64,000 nucleotides of DNA from Pyricularia pennisetigena (lineage: Eukaryota > Ascomycota > Sordariomycetes > Magnaporthales > Pyriculariaceae). The stretch covers positions 8,163,136 through 8,227,135 of the forward strand of contig NC_043742.1 of assembly GCF_004337985.1 (NCBI RefSeq), in the 5' to 3' direction. The position numbers were made by a program, and so were the translations under genes. Positions 62,056-64,000 of this stretch are shown here, in pieces; positions within the stretch are counted from its first letter, which is position 1; every line of letters begins with the position of its first letter. A model generated the notes under the pieces. The model was not told the DNA's origin. It did no database searches and worked only from the letters and a program-made list of their open reading frames with translations.

Positions 62056-62678
62056 GATAGGGTAACCTAGCTTCCAAAGTTTAGGGGTTTTTTTTACGCC
62101 GCGTCCAGGTTTCGTTTTAACTTTAAAAGTAACTGTTAAAACCTGTGGTTTTAGCGTTTTACCGGTATCGGTTTCCGAATCCGAATCCGAATGTAATTTT
62201 ATAATTCCGCTAATAGCGGAATTAACCTCCTATTCCAGGGCGTTATACGTTGCGCTTTCGTTAACGTTACCTGGAATCAAACCCGTAAATAATTCGAAAT
62301 CCATAAAAATTATGGACGTTCCAGCGGTTAATTCGCTGGGATTGGAGGATTTAGTATTCTTTGCAAAAGCAGAATCCGAATTAGAGTTTTTACTTTTTTT
62401 TCGTGATTTAAAGGTGTTTTCCTGCCCATTATTTTCCTTTTTAGCGCCTTTTTTTAGCGTTTTTTTACCCGTTTTTTACCCGTTTTTTTGCTTTTAAACC
62501 TATAATTAGCGGTTTTAGCCGTTGTAAGACCTGAAATCGAATTTTCGGATATAAGGTCCGCCATAAGGTATTGCAAATTTAACTTTTCCGAATTTTGGCC
62601 TATTGCCTGCAAGGCCCGTTAGGTATTGCGTTGGCGTTCGGTCCAAATAGGGAATATCCCCTTTAGGGCCCGTAGGTA

Positions 62679-63275
62679 TTAATTTCGTACGTTTACGGGG
62701 TTAATTTGCACGTTGGTATTCGCTAATTTAGCTACCCGTAAGTTAAAACGGCTGTTAAATTTAGGTATTATTCCTTTAAATTTCGAAAAATTTAAGGCGT
62801 GGAATTCCCGATATGGTGAATTTCGACTAATTTCGGGTGCAACGGAATAGCTATTTTTCAGGGTTTTATAAACCGTTACGGGGCTGGAATACCATGCAAT
62901 GGATTTTAAAGATTTTTTGGTTAAACTGTTTTTTATAAGTAATAATAGGATTGATTGCTCGTGTTCCGGTAGGGTATAACCAATTTCAGGTTTGGAAATA
63001 AATTCCGCTGCTTTTATTACCCTAAATTGTATTATGAACGCCTGTTTCCATAACTCGTAATTGCTAGCCCTTACTGATTTACAATTTTCGGGGAAGGAAA
63101 ATACCCGTTTCGATAGTTTTTTACCTATTCCGTTATTTAGAATTAGGTTACCAGGTGGATTACGGGCTGCGGTAGCGGGTCTGCCTTCCGAATTACCATG
63201 AGGATTAGTGGAATTACCGTTTTTTAAAGTTAATAGTGCAATTAACTGTTGAATTGTCCTTTGAAATTGATCCAT
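62679..63275 (-). pseudogene. Copia gag region (copy 3)
   Basis: The longest frame of the family, 198 codons, begins MDQFQRTIQQLIALL. It contains ASNYELWKQAFIIQFRVIKA, the copia gag pattern of a conserved Trp in a YxxWK segment, and a later FHALNFSKFKG block typical of UBN2/gag proteins. The zinc knuckle expected downstream is not preserved. Confidence 0.75.
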
Positions 63276-64000
63276 TTGCGTAATTAACGCTTTTAATTGC
63301 AGGTTTTAGGCCTGTAATTTAGCGGTTAAAACTTCGTTTGGGCTGGGTTTAGGCCCCCTGTTTGTTGGAATCGGGCCTGGAAGGCCCGATATAGGGCTGT
63401 TTTCCGTTGTAGGGTAATCTAAACTATAATAGCAATTCGGTAATTTATAGCTATAATTAATTAACCTAATTACCTAAGGGTAAATACCCTTTTTAATTTG
63501 GGATTTGTTATACCGTTTGCCTTTTAACGGGTATAGGCCTATAATTACCAATTATAGGGTTTATTGCTATTTTGAGTGGTTAAAATCCACTAAAATACAG
63601 GGTGGGAATCCCTAAAATCCCTAATTAATAGGTGCCCTGGTATTTGTACCAATCCAGGTGCGCGTAACGAATTTGATTCGTTAAATGGGTGCAGGGTAGA
63701 CTGCAGGGTATCGTGCAGGGTAAATTGCACAATATCGTGCAGGGTAAATTAACTATTAACGTAATTTCGCTAATGGGTTTATAGGTTATTGTAAACCCTA
63801 TTAAGCGCACTAGGATTTAATGGGCTATTGACGAACGAATATAGGGGTTTTGGCCCTGACTCGCTAGCGTAAACCTTATTAGAATTTTGAACCAATTACA
63901 GTGGCGTGCACGATCCATAAAAACCATACCAAAAATTTTGGATTTGCAATGCAAGCAATCGCTGTAATACCTAAAAGGGCCTAAATCGAACGCTTATTTT

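Larger units (their letters stand above)
57073..64000 (-). mobile_element. Copia retrotransposon copy 3, cut by the window edge
   Basis: A minus-strand copy with 3' LTR 57073-57630 and body to the window end. It keeps more open frames than the other copies. It lacks the solo LTR present in copy 2, so it preserves the empty site. By comparison with copy 2 the 5' LTR should begin a few tens of bases beyond 64000. Confidence 0.85.

Overview
The window looks like nuclear DNA from a filamentous ascomycete (Pezizomycotina, most likely a Sordariomycete). The reasons are short GT-AG introns with CTRAC-type branch points, a GH11 xylanase, a Fur-type NCS1 permease and a fungal P450. There are also Fot1/pogo, copia, gypsy and Mutator-like repeats whose reading frames are full of TA-rich stop codons, as expected from repeat-induced point mutation (RIP). 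I judged base composition by eye and computed no index.

Layout. 1-2.2 kb: RIP-decayed Fot1/pogo transposase split by a solo copia LTR. 2.2-17.6 kb: gene island of normal composition. It holds a small secreted Cys-rich protein (3426-3638, -), a GH11 endoxylanase (4442-5275, -), a hypothetical exon (7603-7956, -), an NCS1 nucleobase/vitamin permease (8232-10024, -), a divergently oriented 2-oxoglutarate/Fe(II) dioxygenase (10885-12192, +) and a five-exon cytochrome P450 (13183-15183, -). 17.6-20 kb: non-coding DNA with GC-rich repeat fragments. 19,994-23,571: two copies of one Mutator-like non-autonomous element, one inserted inside the other in reverse, each with its own 9-bp target duplication. 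23.6-28 kb: AT-rich decayed repeats, including a solo LTR carrying a tRNA-like pol III promoter. 28.1-33.0 kb: decayed gypsy element (-). 33,008-48,448: two copia elements of the same family arranged head to head around one central LTR; the left one carries a solo LTR of another family. 48.4-49.3 kb: gypsy LTR fragment and GC-rich repeat. 49.3-52.0 kb: small island of normal composition without a confident gene. 52.06-57.0 kb: Mutator-like ends followed by a long decayed protein-coding repeat hit by a solo LTR. 57,073-64,000: third copia copy (-), cut by the window edge.

How the genes may work together. The permease and dioxygenase share an 860-bp divergent promoter that contains a perfect 15-bp palindrome. 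The P450 converges on the dioxygenase. An importer plus two oxygenases would suit a small catabolic or tailoring module, but no substrate can be read from the sequence. The xylanase and the small secreted protein are extracellular products typical of a plant-associated or saprotrophic fungus. All exon structures were built by hand from splice signals and phase and agree with family motifs; none has transcript support here.
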